Origin: Gammaproteobacteria bacterium
GTDB taxonomy: Bacteria > Pseudomonadota > Gammaproteobacteria > UBA6429 > Thiohalophilaceae
DNA: 64,000 nucleotides
NCBI GenBank assembly: GCA_026196045.1
Contig: JAPHRJ010000056.1
Location: forward strand, 16,417 to 80,416
Direction of reading: 5' to 3'
Positions within the stretch are counted from its first letter, which is position 1; each line of letters starts with the position of its first letter. This document shows, one piece after another, positions 1-10,151 of this stretch. A program made the position numbers and the translations under genes. The notes under the pieces are model-generated. The model was given only the letters and a program-made list of their open reading frames with translations. It had not been told where the DNA came from and ran no database searches.

Positions 1-1130
1 TAGGATTTATCCCTGGCATATTGCATACGAATACGGCTGTATTCACTATGTGAATAGTCCAGCATTAGGGTAGAACGTTCGGGGGTATGATCTTTATCAT
101 CCAGGCTGGCTTCGGTTAATACTGAGGGATCCGATCCAGTATTATCAGCCCTGAGCCGATCATAACGATAGCCAATACGCCAACGTGGTTTAAACTGGTA
201 AACAGTTTGCAGATACCAACCAGACTGCTCACCCTCATAAGTCGATGTTTCAAGTGGGCTACTGCCAGCCATATCCACCCTGCCATTTTCATCACGGACA
301 AAATATTCCGCCTGAATTTTGAGGTTACGCTCATGCTTGTTACCATTAGGTGCCCATTTCCAGACAAAATCGATACCACTGATCCTGCTATCACCTGTAA
401 ACGTTGGAATTTCGCTAGTAGTGCCATGCGCATGGGCACCCGCGGTACGACCCACTACGTCTGCACGCCAGTGAGAAAATCCAAGTTGCCAGGCATGACT
501 CACTCCGACATCCCCACCAAACTCAGCAAATACAGCATTCGCCCCTCTGCCATCATTAGCCGCACCACCTGCAGGGAAGCGCTCACCTCGTGTAGATTCG
601 ATGCCCAATTTAAAGTAAATATCAGTCGGTGCCAGCCAACTGACCTGCAACCCGTCATCAAGGAGCTGGTTTGCAAATAAACCTCGATAAATCAGCGGAG
701 CATCTGCAAAGTCCCAGGCATGACCATGCTGGTTATTTAAATAACCAACATCCGAGTAAAAGCGTCCTGCCTTGACCGTTACACCATACCCCAGTGCAGG
801 CGTTTCGATATAGGCTTCTTCAAGTTCAACTTCAGTTTTCGCTTCATGTTCGGTAATAGCCGTCGTAAATTTGCCATAAAACATGTCATCGATATTTGCA
901 CTAATGCTAAGTTCGTTATGCCCAAGGTAAAAACCCTTCTCTCCGCGTGATGCTTCACTACCCAGCATAAAACCAGGAAGTTCATAGTCACCCGCATTGG
1001 AGTAACTGCCATAACGACCATCTAATGTCAGACTAATGTCTGGATTAATACCACTTAGTTTTGAGGCATAACTAATAGAGTTAAAACAGGCGAATACAAT
1101 AGCCCCTAAAAATAGAGATTTTGTTTTCAT
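1..1130 (-). CDS. Outer-membrane beta-barrel (porin-like) protein, C-terminus off the window
   Basis: A reading frame opens at the ATG 1128-1130 and runs 376 codons to the window edge without a stop. Residues 1-22 form a signal peptide ending SYA. The rest is rich in alternating aromatic and polar residues, with short segments such as GHNELSIS, ELEEAYIE, AGRFYSDVGY and HAWDFAD, typical of a barrel with a Gly/Asp-rich loop region (RGERFPAGGA). I recognise the family as a conserved proteobacterial outer-membrane protein often annotated as a zinc-regulated receptor or porin; it has no TonB-box or plug domain that I can see. AGGAAG lies about 9 bases before the ATG. The next gene upstream on the same strand is a His/Cys-rich exported protein, which supports a metal-related role by inference only. 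Confidence 0.75.
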   Translation of the reverse strand, partial: MKTKSLFLGAIVFACFNSISYASKLSGINPDISLTLDGRYGSYSNAGDYELPGFMLGSEASRGEKGFYLGHNELSISANIDDMFYGKFTTAITEHEAKTEVELEEAYIETPALGYGVTVKAGRFYSDVGYLNNQHGHAWDFADAPLIYRGLFANQLLDDGLQVSWLAPTDIYFKLGIESTRGERFPAGGAANDGRGANAVFAEFGGDVGVSHAWQLGFSHWRADVVGRTAGAHAHGTTSEIPTFTGDSRISGIDFVWKWAPNGNKHERNLKIQAEYFVRDENGRVDMAGSSPLETSTYEGEQSGWYLQTVYQFKPRWRIGYRYDRLRADNTGSDPSVLTEASLDDKDHTPERSTLMLDYSHSEYSRIRMQYARDKS

Positions 1131-1203
1131 AAAATCGTCTTCCTAAAACAAACATATTTTTAACTTGCCTGCCGATATATAACCGGAGGCATCCATGTGT
1201 GAT

Positions 1204-1470
1204 TCAGAGAAAACGGGGGGGAGCACGAACGGCGTAGTAACGAAGGTTGCTTTCAGCAACGAATACCCTGGTAGGTTGAGCCTGCCAATAAGGCTCATTT
1301 ATTGAAAAGACGGTTTGAACCGATGTTGTAACTGCGTTATCTAAAGGTTGTGCGCTGAGACAATAACCACAAACTTCATCACCTTCATGATCATGGTAGA
1401 GATGATCAAAGCTCCCAAACTGACTGAACAGCAGGAATAAACTTAGAAATATCAGTTGTAATCGTTTCAT
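1204..1470 (-). CDS. Small exported His/Cys protein (DUF2946-like)
   Basis: An 88-residue protein with a hydrophobic leader (residues 1-20), a metal-ligand cluster DHLYHDHEGDEVCGYCL around residues 22-38, and a C-terminal RAPPRFL end. The HxxxHDH, CxxC and RAPP-tail layout is what I associate with the DUF2946 family of small periplasmic or membrane-attached proteins that sit beside copper- or zinc-related outer-membrane receptors. It lies just upstream of the beta-barrel gene on the same strand (73-bp gap) and 18 bp downstream of malQ. The exact function is unknown; metal binding is inferred from the ligands. The sequence around its start codon (about 1465-1486) has only a poor dyad, so regulation cannot be assigned. 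Confidence 0.65.
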   Translation of the reverse strand: MKRLQLIFLSLFLLFSQFGSFDHLYHDHEGDEVCGYCLSAQPLDNAVTTSVQTVFSINEPYWQAQPTRVFVAESNLRYYAVRAPPRFL

Positions 1471-1488
1471 TATCGGTATAACAAATAA

Positions 1489-2991
1489 TCAGGCGGGTTT
1501 GCGTCCATAGCGTTTAATAAGAACCTGCATTTTTTCTGCTAGCCCAGCAGGAATTTGCTCCCACTCAAACCGCCAGTTCCAGTTGCCCTCTGTGGTACCG
1601 GGTTTATTCATTCGATGCTCGCCATCCAGTGCCAGAATATCCTGCATGGGTAATACCGCCATGTCGGCCACTGACGCCAGAGCCATTTTAATAATGGGCC
1701 AGGGCATATCAGCATCACTTTTACAGCCCATGTATTCCAGAATCTGCTTCTGCTGCTCTTCGGGTAAAGAGGTATACCATGACAGGGTTGTATCATTATC
1801 ATGGGTTCCGGTGTAGACCACGCTACAGGCTTCATGATTGTGTGGCAGGTAAGGATTGGAAGCATCACCACCAAAAGCAAACTGCAAAATCTTCATTCCC
1901 GGTAAGTGAAAATCCTTTCTAAGTGCGTCGACTTCGGCGGTAATAATACCCAGGTCTTCCGCGACCAAAGAAAGATCAGAGAATGTTTCATATAAAGTTT
2001 TTAACAGGGCTTCACCGGGAGCTTTTACCCAATGACCATTAATGGCAGTTTCTTCTGTAGCGGGGATTTCCCAATACGCTTCAAAACCACGAAAGTGATC
2101 CACTCGGACAATATCAAATAGTTCAAGCTGAGTTCGTATACGGTCAACCCACCACTCGAACCCATTTTCTATCATGAGTGGCCAGTTATATAATGGATTA
2201 CCCCAACGTTGTCCGGTTTCAGAAAAATAATCAGGTGGCACTCCGGCGATGACCGTGGCCTGTCCCTGCTCATCCAGTAAAAAGTACTCCTGCTTACTCC
2301 AGACATCGGCGCTGTCATGAGCAACAAAAATGGGCATATCACCAAAAATGTATACGCCATGCTGGTGCGCATAATCTCTGATTTCAACCCATTGCGAGAA
2401 AAAGATAAACTGTTCAAAACGAGCCTGTTCAATCTTGTCTGCCAATGCCTGTGATATTTCCTCTAGTGCGTTGGGGTCACGTAGGCGCAAGGGTGTGGGC
2501 CAATCCGTCCAGCCCTTTCCATTATAATGTTGCTTGATGGCGACAAATAAACAGTAATCATCCAGCCAGCCCTGATGTCGTGAACAAAACTCCGTGTAAG
2601 CCTGTTGTTGTTCGCTATCGGCCTGTTGCGTAAATCCAGCCAAAGCCTGTTTTAAACATTGCTCACGATATTCCGGTTCTGTTTTGTCTGAAGTTATTAA
2701 GGAGACATCTAGCCAGTTTTTATCTATTAACCAGTCAAGGCTGATTAAATCCGGATTACCCGCATGGGCGGACAAACACTGATAAGGGGAACCATCTTCA
2801 TGTGTAGGACCTAGAGGTAAGGTTTGCCAGACGCTAATTCCACTGGCGGCAAGAAACTCAATAAAACGATATGCATCATGCCCCAGATCACCATGATCCT
2901 GTCCACCGGGTAATGAAGTTGGATGTAGAAGAATACCTGCTCGTCGATGTTCTGAAAAATTAAATGCCTTAATCTTGCCTGTCCCTGTCAA
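1489..2991 (-). CDS. malQ: 4-alpha-glucanotransferase (amylomaltase)
   Basis: A 500-residue GH77 enzyme that transfers maltodextrin segments between glucans and releases glucose. Visible family landmarks: N-terminal RAGILLHPTSLPG, the nucleophile segment IVRVDHFRGF near residue 297, the acid/base segment LVAEDLGIIT near 345, and YTGTHDNDTT near 395. Length matches the compact bacterial type, not the roughly 700-residue E. coli enzyme. It is the third gene of a glgC-GH57-malQ run with only a few bases between it and the GH57 gene, so it probably processes linear glucan released during glycogen turnover. Start ATG at 2991; the frame ends in TGA at 1489-1491. Confidence 0.95.
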   Translation of the reverse strand: MTGTGKIKAFNFSEHRRAGILLHPTSLPGGQDHGDLGHDAYRFIEFLAASGISVWQTLPLGPTHEDGSPYQCLSAHAGNPDLISLDWLIDKNWLDVSLITSDKTEPEYREQCLKQALAGFTQQADSEQQQAYTEFCSRHQGWLDDYCLFVAIKQHYNGKGWTDWPTPLRLRDPNALEEISQALADKIEQARFEQFIFFSQWVEIRDYAHQHGVYIFGDMPIFVAHDSADVWSKQEYFLLDEQGQATVIAGVPPDYFSETGQRWGNPLYNWPLMIENGFEWWVDRIRTQLELFDIVRVDHFRGFEAYWEIPATEETAINGHWVKAPGEALLKTLYETFSDLSLVAEDLGIITAEVDALRKDFHLPGMKILQFAFGGDASNPYLPHNHEACSVVYTGTHDNDTTLSWYTSLPEEQQKQILEYMGCKSDADMPWPIIKMALASVADMAVLPMQDILALDGEHRMNKPGTTEGNWNWRFEWEQIPAGLAEKMQVLIKRYGRKPA

Positions 2992-2993
2992 TT

Positions 2994-4685
2994 CTATTCC
3001 TGCCCTTTGCGCATTACACCGCCCATTGTGGGTGCCCCACTACCGTGAGCAAATACTTCAGATAGATAAGCGGGTGGTTCTTCACCTAATACTTGATACA
3101 AATTTGACAAATGCATTCGATAAATCGACTCAAAGTCACTAACCGACTCTGCCGAATTATAATCACCAAACCACCAGAACCAGTCTGAACCTTCACATAT
3201 GGCCAGCTGTTTTTCGGCCTGTAATATATGTTTCTTATCCAGCTTGCCACTTTTTATTACGCTATCAAAACATTTCTTCGCATCACCCAGCATATCCCAG
3301 GCACGGTTTTTATCCTTGTCACCAATCCAGGTTGAAAATGTCCCATACACCCAGCTACCCGAAACCAGTGTTGTCAGCGTTTCCGGTTTTTCTTCTATAC
3401 ATTCTGAAAAGGTGGTCAGTTCCAGACCTGGATGGGCTGCAATTTCTTTATACAATGCACGCAAAAAATAATAACCATTTTCAGGATAAAACTCCCAGGC
3501 ATTTTCTCCATCCAGGATCAAAGAGACCACGGCATTGTCTTTACCTTTACAGGCATCGGCAATATTCTCCAGGTGCCCCACCATATTGGCGGCAGCATCA
3601 TCGGCATGCCAGTCGGAATAGGTAAAGCCAATTAAATCTGACAGGCCATCATCACGGAAGAAACAGTTAAGTTCAGTATCTTCCAGTTGATAGGCGTTAT
3701 GAATACACGGGTTTTCTTCCGTCTCCTGTTGTGAAACCGATAGACTATTACGTAAAACAGCTTCACCCGAAGCTGCCCATTTAAAACCGGCCTCTGATAA
3801 TATTTTTAATGTTGGAGCACTGATACTGCCTTCTGAAGGCCAGCACCCAATTGGGCTTATGCCAAAATATTTTTCAAAGGTTTTCATGCCCTGTTTGATA
3901 TGCCAGTGTACTCGTTCTTCTCCTCCCGGATAAGATTCCATGATAGGCAGGCTCACCTCGGGTATGGCTTCTTTTGCACTATTGATGTCCAGTAATAATG
4001 GCATAATAGGATGAGCATAAGGTGTCATGGATAATTCGATCTGGCCTTTTTCCGCCAGCTTCCTGTAACGCTCAATAACAGAACCTAACAACTCACCGAT
4101 AATCGTTAAAAGTTCTCGTCGATCATGCAGAGAGAACCCCGACTGTTTTTTCAATAGCTGCTTAATACGATCATCTTTACGATGTACAGTCTCTCCGACC
4201 CAGGCCAGGTGATACCAGACAAGAAGATCAACCAGGTACTGGTTATCGATGTAACGCATCATCTCCGGTAATTCAGAAATACTGTCCGCAATATCTGCCA
4301 GCTTACGATAAGCTGGAAAACGGTTTACCAGTCGTGATTCATTAAGGCGTAAACAAACGCGTACCAGATGTGCCCGACCCTCATCATTTGCCGGTAAGAC
4401 AGGCCCCGCCAGTGCAGCCAATAAGGGATCACTGAGTGCTGAACTGTTGTTTAAAAAACTTTTTACCTGTTGGCTATAGTCATCGATCTGTTCGATCAAG
4501 GTAGGAACAAAGTTAACCACAGCTCGTGCTTCGGGCAGGTCTTCGATATGGGCAACCATATCGACATAATCCTTCATCCCATGTAAATACGTCCAGGGCT
4601 GGAAATATTCACCACTGCGCAGATCTCGGTACTCGGGTTGATGCATGTGCCAATACAGCACGACCTTCAAAGGTTTATCTGACAT
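2994..4685 (-). CDS. Glycoside hydrolase family 57 alpha-glucan enzyme
   Basis: A 563-residue protein opening with the GH57 signature [12 protein letters not shown]. Further GH57 landmarks are GCWPSEGS near residue 282 (nucleophile region) and [13 protein letters not shown] near 391 (second acid region). GH57 members are retaining alpha-amylases, 4-alpha-glucanotransferases, amylopullulanases or branching enzymes; sequence inspection does not tell which. Because a GH13 branching enzyme and a GH77 transferase are present in the same locus, a depolymerising or debranching role in glycogen turnover is the simpler inference. The gene overlaps the end of glgC by 11 bp and is followed 2 bp later by malQ, so the three are one transcript. 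No signal peptide, so cytoplasmic. Confidence 0.9.
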   Translation of the reverse strand: MSDKPLKVVLYWHMHQPEYRDLRSGEYFQPWTYLHGMKDYVDMVAHIEDLPEARAVVNFVPTLIEQIDDYSQQVKSFLNNSSALSDPLLAALAGPVLPANDEGRAHLVRVCLRLNESRLVNRFPAYRKLADIADSISELPEMMRYIDNQYLVDLLVWYHLAWVGETVHRKDDRIKQLLKKQSGFSLHDRRELLTIIGELLGSVIERYRKLAEKGQIELSMTPYAHPIMPLLLDINSAKEAIPEVSLPIMESYPGGEERVHWHIKQGMKTFEKYFGISPIGCWPSEGSISAPTLKILSEAGFKWAASGEAVLRNSLSVSQQETEENPCIHNAYQLEDTELNCFFRDDGLSDLIGFTYSDWHADDAAANMVGHLENIADACKGKDNAVVSLILDGENAWEFYPENGYYFLRALYKEIAAHPGLELTTFSECIEEKPETLTTLVSGSWVYGTFSTWIGDKDKNRAWDMLGDAKKCFDSVIKSGKLDKKHILQAEKQLAICEGSDWFWWFGDYNSAESVSDFESIYRMHLSNLYQVLGEEPPAYLSEVFAHGSGAPTMGGVMRKGQE

Positions 4686-5943
4686 AGTGTAATTCTTGTC
4701 CCAACATTCCTGGTGTTACCAAAACAACACCATTTGGACTGACATAAAAACGTTTCGCGTCTTCTTCCAGATTTTTACCGATTACTGTTCCATCCGGTAC
4801 CAGACAACCTTTATCCAGTATGGCTTTTTTAATTTTACAGTTTTCACCGACAATCACATCAGGCAAGACCACGGTATCCTTGATAGAAGAATAAGAATGT
4901 ATGCTCACATTAGAAAACAATAAAGAATGATGAATCTTCGCGCCAGAAATAATACAACCACCAGAAACCATGGAATCCACCGCCATACCACGCCGATCAT
5001 CATCGTCAAACACAAACTTGGCTGGTGGTAATTGTTCCTGATAAGTCCAGATTGGCCAGCTGTTATCATAAAGATTCAATTCTGGTGTTACGCCAATCAA
5101 TTCCATATTGGCTTCCCAGAAAGCATCAACGGTTCCCACGTCACGCCAGTAGGCCTGCTCATTAGTTTCCGGATCCTGGAAAGGGTAAGCATAAGCTCGA
5201 TAGCGCTCGATAACCGCAGGAATAATATCCATGCCGAAATCATGGCTGGACTGCGGCATATCCGCGTCCTTGATTAACTGTTCAAACAGGAAGTCTTTAT
5301 TAAACACGTAAATTCCCATAGAACATAAAGAGGCATCAGTTCGCCCTGGCATAAGTGCAGGATCACTCGGTTTTTCCGCAAAGTTCTTAATGCGCCCATC
5401 TTCCTCCACACCCATGACCCCAAATGCCTTTGCCTGTTCTATTGGAACTTCAATACAACCCACGGTCATATCGGCCTGATTCTCTACGTGGTAGGCCAGC
5501 ATTTCACCATAGTCCATTTTGTAAATATGGTCTCCCGCCAGAATTAGTATATATTCCGGATTATGGCTACGAATAATATCCAGGTTCTGGTAAATGGCAT
5601 CAGCCGTACCGGCATACCATGAAGTGGCAATACGCTGCTGCGCTGGTAACAGTTCAACGAACTCTCCAAACTCACCACGTAAATGTCCCCAGGCCTGCTG
5701 GATGTGTGTGATCAATGAATGAGCTTTGTATTGTGTTAACACCCCAATACGACGAATACCGGAATTAACACAATTTGATAACGGAAAATCAATAATGCGG
5801 AACTTGCCACCGAAAGGCACCGAAGGTTTGGCTCGCCATTGTGTGAGTTGTTTAAGCCTGGAACCACGTCCTCCTGCCATAATTAAAGCCAGAGTGTCAC
5901 GAGTCAGGCGACTAACAAAACGAGGAGATTGCTCTAGTTTCAT
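4675..5943 (-). CDS. glgC: Glucose-1-phosphate adenylyltransferase
   Basis: Makes ADP-glucose from glucose-1-phosphate and ATP, the committed step of glycogen synthesis. With the ATG at 5941-5943 the protein has 422 residues, close to E. coli GlgC (431). The nucleotide-binding motif AGGRGSRL is at residues 23-30, [18 protein letters not shown] follows with Lys39, the position that binds the fructose-1,6-bisphosphate activator in E. coli, and NFAEKP carries the sugar-phosphate lysine. The C-terminal left-handed beta-helix repeats ([22 protein letters not shown]) are present. The frame stays open 41 codons upstream, but that stretch is hydrophobic and unlike GlgC, so I rejected the longer start. 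First gene of glgC-GH57-malQ, divergent from glgB. Confidence 0.96.
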   Translation of the reverse strand: MKLEQSPRFVSRLTRDTLALIMAGGRGSRLKQLTQWRAKPSVPFGGKFRIIDFPLSNCVNSGIRRIGVLTQYKAHSLITHIQQAWGHLRGEFGEFVELLPAQQRIATSWYAGTADAIYQNLDIIRSHNPEYILILAGDHIYKMDYGEMLAYHVENQADMTVGCIEVPIEQAKAFGVMGVEEDGRIKNFAEKPSDPALMPGRTDASLCSMGIYVFNKDFLFEQLIKDADMPQSSHDFGMDIIPAVIERYRAYAYPFQDPETNEQAYWRDVGTVDAFWEANMELIGVTPELNLYDNSWPIWTYQEQLPPAKFVFDDDDRRGMAVDSMVSGGCIISGAKIHHSLLFSNVSIHSYSSIKDTVVLPDVIVGENCKIKKAILDKGCLVPDGTVIGKNLEEDAKRFYVSPNGVVLVTPGMLGQELHYVR

Positions 5944-6269
5944 GAGGATGATTCCATAAATTTTTATTACGATTATTAAAACAGCAAAAAAGGTACAAAT
6001 AATACGTCGACCTTTATCGCAAGCGTTATAACACAAGCCTGTGCGTAAGGCTTGGTTATTCACCAAACCAGAGAACCTGTTACCAAATATTATCCTCTAA
6101 ACCCTTTTGTACTGTGTTACAGCATACACTGTATACCACTATTAATTATTACGTTTATATCAAAAATAATAAAGTTTTAATGCAAAAAAATCTTTCACAT
6201 GGCAGTCCTCATCACGGTAGAATAACTATGTCTTTTCATTCTCCACTTGTGTAACCGGTCTCTCCCTTT
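5944..6269. other. Divergent glgC / glgB regulatory interval
   Basis: This 326-bp AT-rich region separates the two arms of the glycogen locus and must hold both promoters. The part beside glgB has a candidate sigma70 promoter (listed separately). An inverted repeat TACAG-N6-CTGTA lies at 6118-6133; it resembles half-sites but does not fit a LexA box (arms are in the wrong order). I see no open frame worth calling. Confidence 0.6.
6194..6223 (+). promoter_or_regulatory. Candidate sigma70 promoter of glgB-glgA
   Basis: TTCACA at 6194-6199 and TAGAAT at 6218-6223 are separated by 18 bp, placing initiation about 40 bp before the glgB ATG. The match is moderate and untested. Confidence 0.35.
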
Positions 6270-8453
6270 ATGAGTAAAAATAAATCTGACAAATTACAAC
6301 TGACTCCGGAAATGCAGTTAATTCTGGATGCCCGTCATCATGATCCATTTTCAGTACTTGGCCCGCATATCGAAGGAGATAAGGCCCATGTCTGTGTATT
6401 TAAGCCCGCCATTACCGCTCTGCATTTTGCCGAACAACAACTGACACGCGTTCCCAACAGTGACTTTTTTGTCTGGGAAGGAAAAGCCAAAGATATTCCA
6501 GAAAATTATCAACTGCAATGGCAGGACAACCATGGCCAGTCTCATTCGGCTTATGACCCTTATTGTTTCCCTGCACAGGTTTCTGATTTTGATTTACATC
6601 TGTTTGCTGAAGGTAAGCACTGGCATATCCAGCAAATACTCGGTGCTCATGTACATAAAATCGGTAATGTAGAAGGAATACTCTTTGCCACCTGGGCCCC
6701 CAATGCAGAACGAATCAGTGTTATCGGTGACTTTAACCAGTGGGATGGCCGCCAGCACCCAATGCGCGTTCGTGGTGCAACCGGGGTCTGGGAATTGTTC
6801 ATCCCGGGGCTGGAAGCTGGGACACTTTATAAATTTGAAATTCGTAACCGCCAAACGGGTCATATACACACAAAAACCGATCCTTATGGGCAGGCTTTTG
6901 AAAACCGTCCCAAAACAGCCTCCATTGCGGTGGGTAATACAAGCTACCAATGGACAGATACGGACTGGATGGAAGCACGCCAGCAACATGACTGGTTACA
7001 TCAGCCCACTTCCATTTATGAAGTCCATTTAGGCTCATGGCAACGTGACGCCAATGGGAACTTTGTAAATTATCGCGAACTCGCTCATAAACTGGTTGAG
7101 TATGTCAGTGAGCTTGGCTTTACCCATATCGAACTGTTACCAATCACCGAACATCCACTTGATGCTTCCTGGGGATACCAGACAACAGGCTATTTTGCCC
7201 CGACCTGCCGTTTTGGCTCTCCTGATGATTTCCGCTATTTTGTGGATCACTGTCACCAGCATAATATCGGCATCTTACTCGACTGGGTTCCAGCACACTT
7301 TCCAAAAGATGAACATGGCCTGGCCCGTTTTGATGGCAGTGCGTTATATGAGCATGAGGATCCCCGCAAAGGTGAACATCGTGACTGGGGTACCCTGATT
7401 TATAATTTTGGCCGCAATGAAGTGAAAAACTTCCTTCTTGCCAATGCCCTGTTCTGGCTGGAAGAATTTCATCTTGATGGCCTGCGTGTCGATGCTGTGG
7501 CCTCCATGCTTTATCTGGATTATTCCCGTGAACAACATGACTGGGTGCCCAATATTCATGGCGGTAATGAAAATCTTGAAGCCATCGACTTCCTGCGTGA
7601 CCTTAATACACTGACTCATACTCAGCAGCCAGGCACGATTGTTGTTGCAGAAGAATCTACCGCCTGGCCTCAGGTAACTCGTCCAACGGATACGGGTGGA
7701 CTGGGTTTTTCCATGAAATGGAATATGGGCTGGATGCATGACACCCTGAAATATATGTCGGAAGATCCTGTCCACCGCCAGTACCATCAGAGCCAGCTGA
7801 CCTTTGGCCTGCTTTATGCCTTTACCGAGAATTTTGTTCTGCCCTTTTCACATGATGAAGTTGTCCATGGCAAGGGTTCCATGCTCAATAAAATGCCCGG
7901 TGATGACTGGCAGCGCTTTGCCAACCTGCGATTACTCTACACTTATATGTTTACCTATCCAGGAAAAAAACTGCTGTTTATGGGCTGTGAGTTTGGTCAG
8001 GGCGATGAATGGAACCATGATAAAAACCTTGACTGGTACGTGCTGGATTATCCCCTGCATCAGGGTTTAAAAAATATGGTTTCTGATCTAAATAGTTTGT
8101 ATCGCAGGGAACAATGTCTACACCAACATGACTTTGAACATCAGGGTTTTGAATGGATCGATTGCAATGACACCCAGCATTCCACTCTGTCTTATATACG
8201 AAAATGTGAGGATGGTTTTATTGTAGTCGTGCTTAACTTTACCCCTGTACCACGTGAAAACTACCGCATCGGTGTACCCATGTCAGGACAGTATAAGGAA
8301 GCCATTAACTCAGACTCCGAATACTATGCGGGTAGCAATATGGGCAATGCTGGTGTGATTCATACGGACAATATCCCCTGCATGGGACACAATAGTTCAA
8401 TCACATTAAACTTACCTCCACTGGCCGGACTTGTATTAAAGCGCATCAACTAA
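6270..8453 (+). CDS. glgB: 1,4-alpha-glucan branching enzyme
   Basis: A 727-residue GH13 enzyme that introduces alpha-1,6 branches into glycogen. Two N-terminal beta-sandwich domains (residues about 25-115 and 120-225, with [22 protein letters not shown]) precede the catalytic barrel (about 250-620). The catalytic triad is visible: Asp408 in LRVDAVASM, Glu461 in VVAEEST, and the transition-state Asp in FSHDEVVHG. The numbering is offset by about 3 from E. coli GlgB (405, 458, 526), and the length is nearly identical to it (728). A C-terminal beta domain ends [11 protein letters not shown]. It is followed 31 bp later by glgA and transcribed away from glgC. Confidence 0.97.
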   Translation: MSKNKSDKLQLTPEMQLILDARHHDPFSVLGPHIEGDKAHVCVFKPAITALHFAEQQLTRVPNSDFFVWEGKAKDIPENYQLQWQDNHGQSHSAYDPYCFPAQVSDFDLHLFAEGKHWHIQQILGAHVHKIGNVEGILFATWAPNAERISVIGDFNQWDGRQHPMRVRGATGVWELFIPGLEAGTLYKFEIRNRQTGHIHTKTDPYGQAFENRPKTASIAVGNTSYQWTDTDWMEARQQHDWLHQPTSIYEVHLGSWQRDANGNFVNYRELAHKLVEYVSELGFTHIELLPITEHPLDASWGYQTTGYFAPTCRFGSPDDFRYFVDHCHQHNIGILLDWVPAHFPKDEHGLARFDGSALYEHEDPRKGEHRDWGTLIYNFGRNEVKNFLLANALFWLEEFHLDGLRVDAVASMLYLDYSREQHDWVPNIHGGNENLEAIDFLRDLNTLTHTQQPGTIVVAEESTAWPQVTRPTDTGGLGFSMKWNMGWMHDTLKYMSEDPVHRQYHQSQLTFGLLYAFTENFVLPFSHDEVVHGKGSMLNKMPGDDWQRFANLRLLYTYMFTYPGKKLLFMGCEFGQGDEWNHDKNLDWYVLDYPLHQGLKNMVSDLNSLYRREQCLHQHDFEHQGFEWIDCNDTQHSTLSYIRKCEDGFIVVVLNFTPVPRENYRIGVPMSGQYKEAINSDSEYYAGSNMGNAGVIHTDNIPCMGHNSSITLNLPPLAGLVLKRIN

Positions 8454-8484
8454 TTATCAACATTCATGTTTGTCAGGTTTGCTC

Positions 8485-9948
8485 ATGAGTAAAATATTAT
8501 TTGCCACCAGTGAAGCCTACCCCTTAATTAAAACCGGGGGGCTGGCTGATGTCTCAGGTAGTCTTCCCCGTGCTCTGGTTTCGCAAAAACAGGATGTACG
8601 ACTGATCCTGCCAGCCTATGCTGATGTGATGGAAAAAGTCGGTTCCTGTAAAACGATTGCAAGCCAGGTTGTTGACGGTTTAACTGTTAATATTCTTGAA
8701 ACTCGTCTGCCCGGAACCAAAGTCAAAACATGGCTGGTTGATTGTCCCGAATACTTTGATCGTCCTGGTAACCCCTATCTTGATGAACACAACGAAGACT
8801 GGCATGACAATGCCGAGCGCTTTACACTTTTTTGTCGTGTTGTGGTAGCTGTCGCATTAAACCAGCTCGAACTAAACTGGCAGCCCGACCTTGTTCATTG
8901 TAATGACTGGCAAACAGGACTGGTTCCGGCTTTACTCGATGAGGCCCCTCAACGTCCAGCTACCCTGTTTACTATTCATAACATGGCTTACCAGGGTCTG
9001 TTTCCTTTTGATACCTTTGCCAAATTAAGTCTGCCGGATCATTTCTGGCATCATGAAACCCTGGAATTCCATGATTATTTTTCATTTATGAAAGGTGGAC
9101 TGGTTTATGCTGACAGTATTAACGCGGTTAGCCCCACCTATGCAGAAGAAATTAAAACACCTGAATTTGGTTACGGACTTGATGGTTTACTTCGTTATCG
9201 CCAGTCTGTTGTAAGCGGTATTTTAAATGGTATTGATACGACCGAATGGAACCCTGGCACGGATAAATATTTAGTACAAACCTATAACCGTCGCACACTG
9301 AGCAAAAAGCAGATCAACAAAGCTGCACTCCAGCAGCACTTTAGCCTGCCTGCTGAACCAGATACCTTATTACTTGGATTTATTGGTCGCCTGGTAGAAC
9401 AAAAAGGGGTCGATGACATCCTGCAGGCTCTGCCCGCATTAATGGAACTACCCATACAGATCGCTATCCTGGGAAGTGGCCAACCATATTACGAGCAGGA
9501 CTTTTTAGACTGGGCACAACGTCACCCACAGAAAATAGCCATCACTGTGGGTTATGATGAAGCCCTCGCCCATCAGATTGAAGCCGGTAGCGATGCTTTT
9601 TTGATGCCATCCCGTTTTGAACCCTGCGGACTAAACCAGCTTTACAGTTTGCGTTATGGGACGTTGCCAGTCGTACGTGATGTGGGAGGACTTAAGGATA
9701 CGGTGACAGATAGTCAGGTTGAAACTCTGGAAAATAATTCAGCAACCGGGATTGTATTTTCAAAAGATGAAACCCTGGTTGAAGCAATACAACGCCTGCT
9801 TACTTTGTACAAAGACACACCAAAATGGAAACAGGTACAACACAATGCCATGCAGCAGGATAATTCCTGGTCACACAGAGCCTGTGCGTATATTGAACTT
9901 TATGAGCAGACGACTGGCCGGAATCCCCGGCCAGTCAAAAATGCTTAA
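8485..9948 (+). CDS. glgA: Glycogen synthase (ADP-glucose)
   Basis: A GT5 glucosyltransferase that extends the glycogen chain from ADP-glucose. From the ATG at 8485 it has 487 residues, beginning MSKILFATSEAYPLIKTGGLADV with the ADP-glucose-binding KTGGL lysine at residue 16; the C-terminal RFEPCGLNQLYSLRYG segment carries the catalytic acidic residue of the E-x7-E motif. A TTG five codons upstream is in frame, but the ATG has an AGG 7 bases before it and gives the canonical N-terminus. The stop codon overlaps the stop of the convergent SAP-domain gene. Forms an operon with glgB. Confidence 0.96.
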   Translation: MSKILFATSEAYPLIKTGGLADVSGSLPRALVSQKQDVRLILPAYADVMEKVGSCKTIASQVVDGLTVNILETRLPGTKVKTWLVDCPEYFDRPGNPYLDEHNEDWHDNAERFTLFCRVVVAVALNQLELNWQPDLVHCNDWQTGLVPALLDEAPQRPATLFTIHNMAYQGLFPFDTFAKLSLPDHFWHHETLEFHDYFSFMKGGLVYADSINAVSPTYAEEIKTPEFGYGLDGLLRYRQSVVSGILNGIDTTEWNPGTDKYLVQTYNRRTLSKKQINKAALQQHFSLPAEPDTLLLGFIGRLVEQKGVDDILQALPALMELPIQIAILGSGQPYYEQDFLDWAQRHPQKIAITVGYDEALAHQIEAGSDAFLMPSRFEPCGLNQLYSLRYGTLPVVRDVGGLKDTVTDSQVETLENNSATGIVFSKDETLVEAIQRLLTLYKDTPKWKQVQHNAMQQDNSWSHRACAYIELYEQTTGRNPRPVKNA

Positions 9949-10151
9949 CTTGCCTTTGCTTTTTTAGCACTCGCAGTACAATCGTCCCGCCACAGACACT
10001 CTGTCTGATCGCAGGTTCCATCCACATCTGTCGCAAAGCACTCAAGGTTTCCTTCTGTTCTCTGGATAGCACGAACCAGGTTAACCTTGCTCATTCGACC
10101 TGCTTTAATCCCATTTTCCTGAGCAATATTCCGAATTAATTGCATATGCAT
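9945..10151 (-). CDS. SAP-domain (Rho-N-like) small protein
   Basis: A 68-residue protein. Residues 1-35 (MQLIRNIAQENGIKAGRMSKVNLVRAIQRTEG) form a helix-extended-helix SAP/LEM-like fold of the type seen in the Rho N-terminus, followed by a short Cys-bearing tail (LECF, DGTCDQTECLW, DDC) with four cysteines that could form a small metal or disulfide site. I recognise the family as a conserved short proteobacterial protein of unknown role; nucleic-acid binding is inferred from the fold. Met3 (10145) is an alternative start. The gene is convergent with glgA, their two stop codons sharing the tetramer TTAA at 9945-9948. Confidence 0.75.
   Translation of the reverse strand: MHMQLIRNIAQENGIKAGRMSKVNLVRAIQRTEGNLECFATDVDGTCDQTECLWRDDCTASAKKAKAS

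Noticed and set aside
207..680. 157-codon plus-strand frame
   Set aside because: It lies opposite the outer-membrane barrel gene, whose minus-strand reading gives a signal peptide and barrel motifs; the plus frame has no coding character.
5944..6066. 41-codon N-terminal extension of glgC
   Set aside because: The sequence before MKLEQSPRF is not GlgC-like and would occupy the divergent promoter region.
6118..6133. Possible LexA or other SOS operator
   Set aside because: The arms read TACAG...CTGTA, the reverse of the LexA order (CTG...CAG); no SOS gene nearby.
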